Positions 5,892-5,957 of a stretch of DNA of 5,957 bases are shown here, in pieces. A program made the position numbers and the translations under genes. The notes under the pieces are model-generated. The model was not told the origin of the DNA, did not search any database, and was given only the letters and a program-made list of their open reading frames with translations. The stretch lies in NCBI GenBank assembly GCA_025453315.1, contig JALOQQ010000064.1:1-5957 (forward strand), given 5' to 3'. Source of the DNA: Planctomycetota bacterium. Lineage in GTDB: Bacteria > Patescibacteriota > Patescibacteriia > Patescibacteriales > UBA12465. Each line of letters begins with the position of its first letter. The first letter of the stretch is position 1.

Positions 5892-5957
5892 AATCTTGTT
5901 AAGCAAAGGATTTTATTTTATAATTAGCCCGGATGAACAGGGGAATCAGGACGACGG
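5892..5957 (+). other. probable 5' end of the next operon gene, frame undecided
   Basis: Sixty-six bases follow mreD to the window edge. AAAGGA at 5905-5910 is the best Shine-Dalgarno-like string in the window. Two frames stay open to the edge. One starts at ATG 5933, reading MNRGIRTT, 22 bases past AAAGGA. The other, open from 5884, passes TTG 5896 and reads FYFIISPDEQGNQDD. By analogy with mreBCD-mrdA operons, PBP2 (mrdA) is the likely next gene, but nothing visible proves it. The last 30 bases are clearly richer in G+C than the surroundings. Confidence 0.3.

Noticed and set aside
1..5957. TGA-recoded genome (code 25), as in Gracilibacteria
   Set aside because: Seven genes read through without any in-frame TGA, and conserved glycines use GGN codons.
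1..5957. CRISPR array, tRNA or rRNA, insertion sequence, toxin-antitoxin pair or defence system
   Set aside because: I saw no regularly spaced repeats, cloverleaf-like sequence, transposase or terminal inverted repeats; the genes are housekeeping apart from one unknown.

Overview
The window is AT-rich (roughly two thirds A+T by eye), gene-dense bacterial chromosome. Gene content, low GC, short leaders and the particular NIF3-like protein at the left edge suggest a member of the Patescibacteria (Candidate Phyla Radiation). This placement is an inference from remembered family resemblance, not from a marker-gene tree. The seven supported genes read through with TAA or TAG stops and no in-frame TGA, so the standard bacterial code fits and the TGA=Gly code of Gracilibacteria and Absconditabacteria does not.

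Left part (1-1288): the 3' two thirds of a NIF3/DUF34-family gene on the + strand converges on an unrecognised, tryptophan-rich 179-residue protein on the - strand. A single symmetrical A-tract/T-tract hairpin (721-750) lies between them and can terminate both transcripts; its 3' edge contains the first two bases of the minus-strand gene's stop triplet. A 170-base divergent intergenic region (1289-1458) carries a fairly good minus-strand promoter and a weaker plus-strand -10.

Middle (1459-2736): a complete U32-family gene whose motifs match TrhP (YegQ), the Fe-S protein that hydroxylates wobble uridine 34 of some tRNAs. It has its own candidate -10.

Right part (2826-5957): ruvA (Holliday junction recognition), then mreB, mreC and mreD (rod-shape cytoskeleton and elongasome), all on the + strand with gaps of 8, 33 and 82 bases. 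This looks like one transcription unit starting at an extended -10 just upstream of ruvA. The last 66 bases probably hold the 5' end of another gene; in mre operons this is often the transpeptidase PBP2, but too little is visible to call it.

These are mostly housekeeping genes and I see no new defence, mobile or biosynthetic system. The points most worth a second look are the ruvA-mreBCD linkage without ruvB or ruvC beside it, an 87-base stretch with no cytosine on the coding strand between mreC and mreD, the lack of strong Shine-Dalgarno sequences across all starts, the unknown minus-strand protein, and TrhP in a lineage that may lack its prephenate source.
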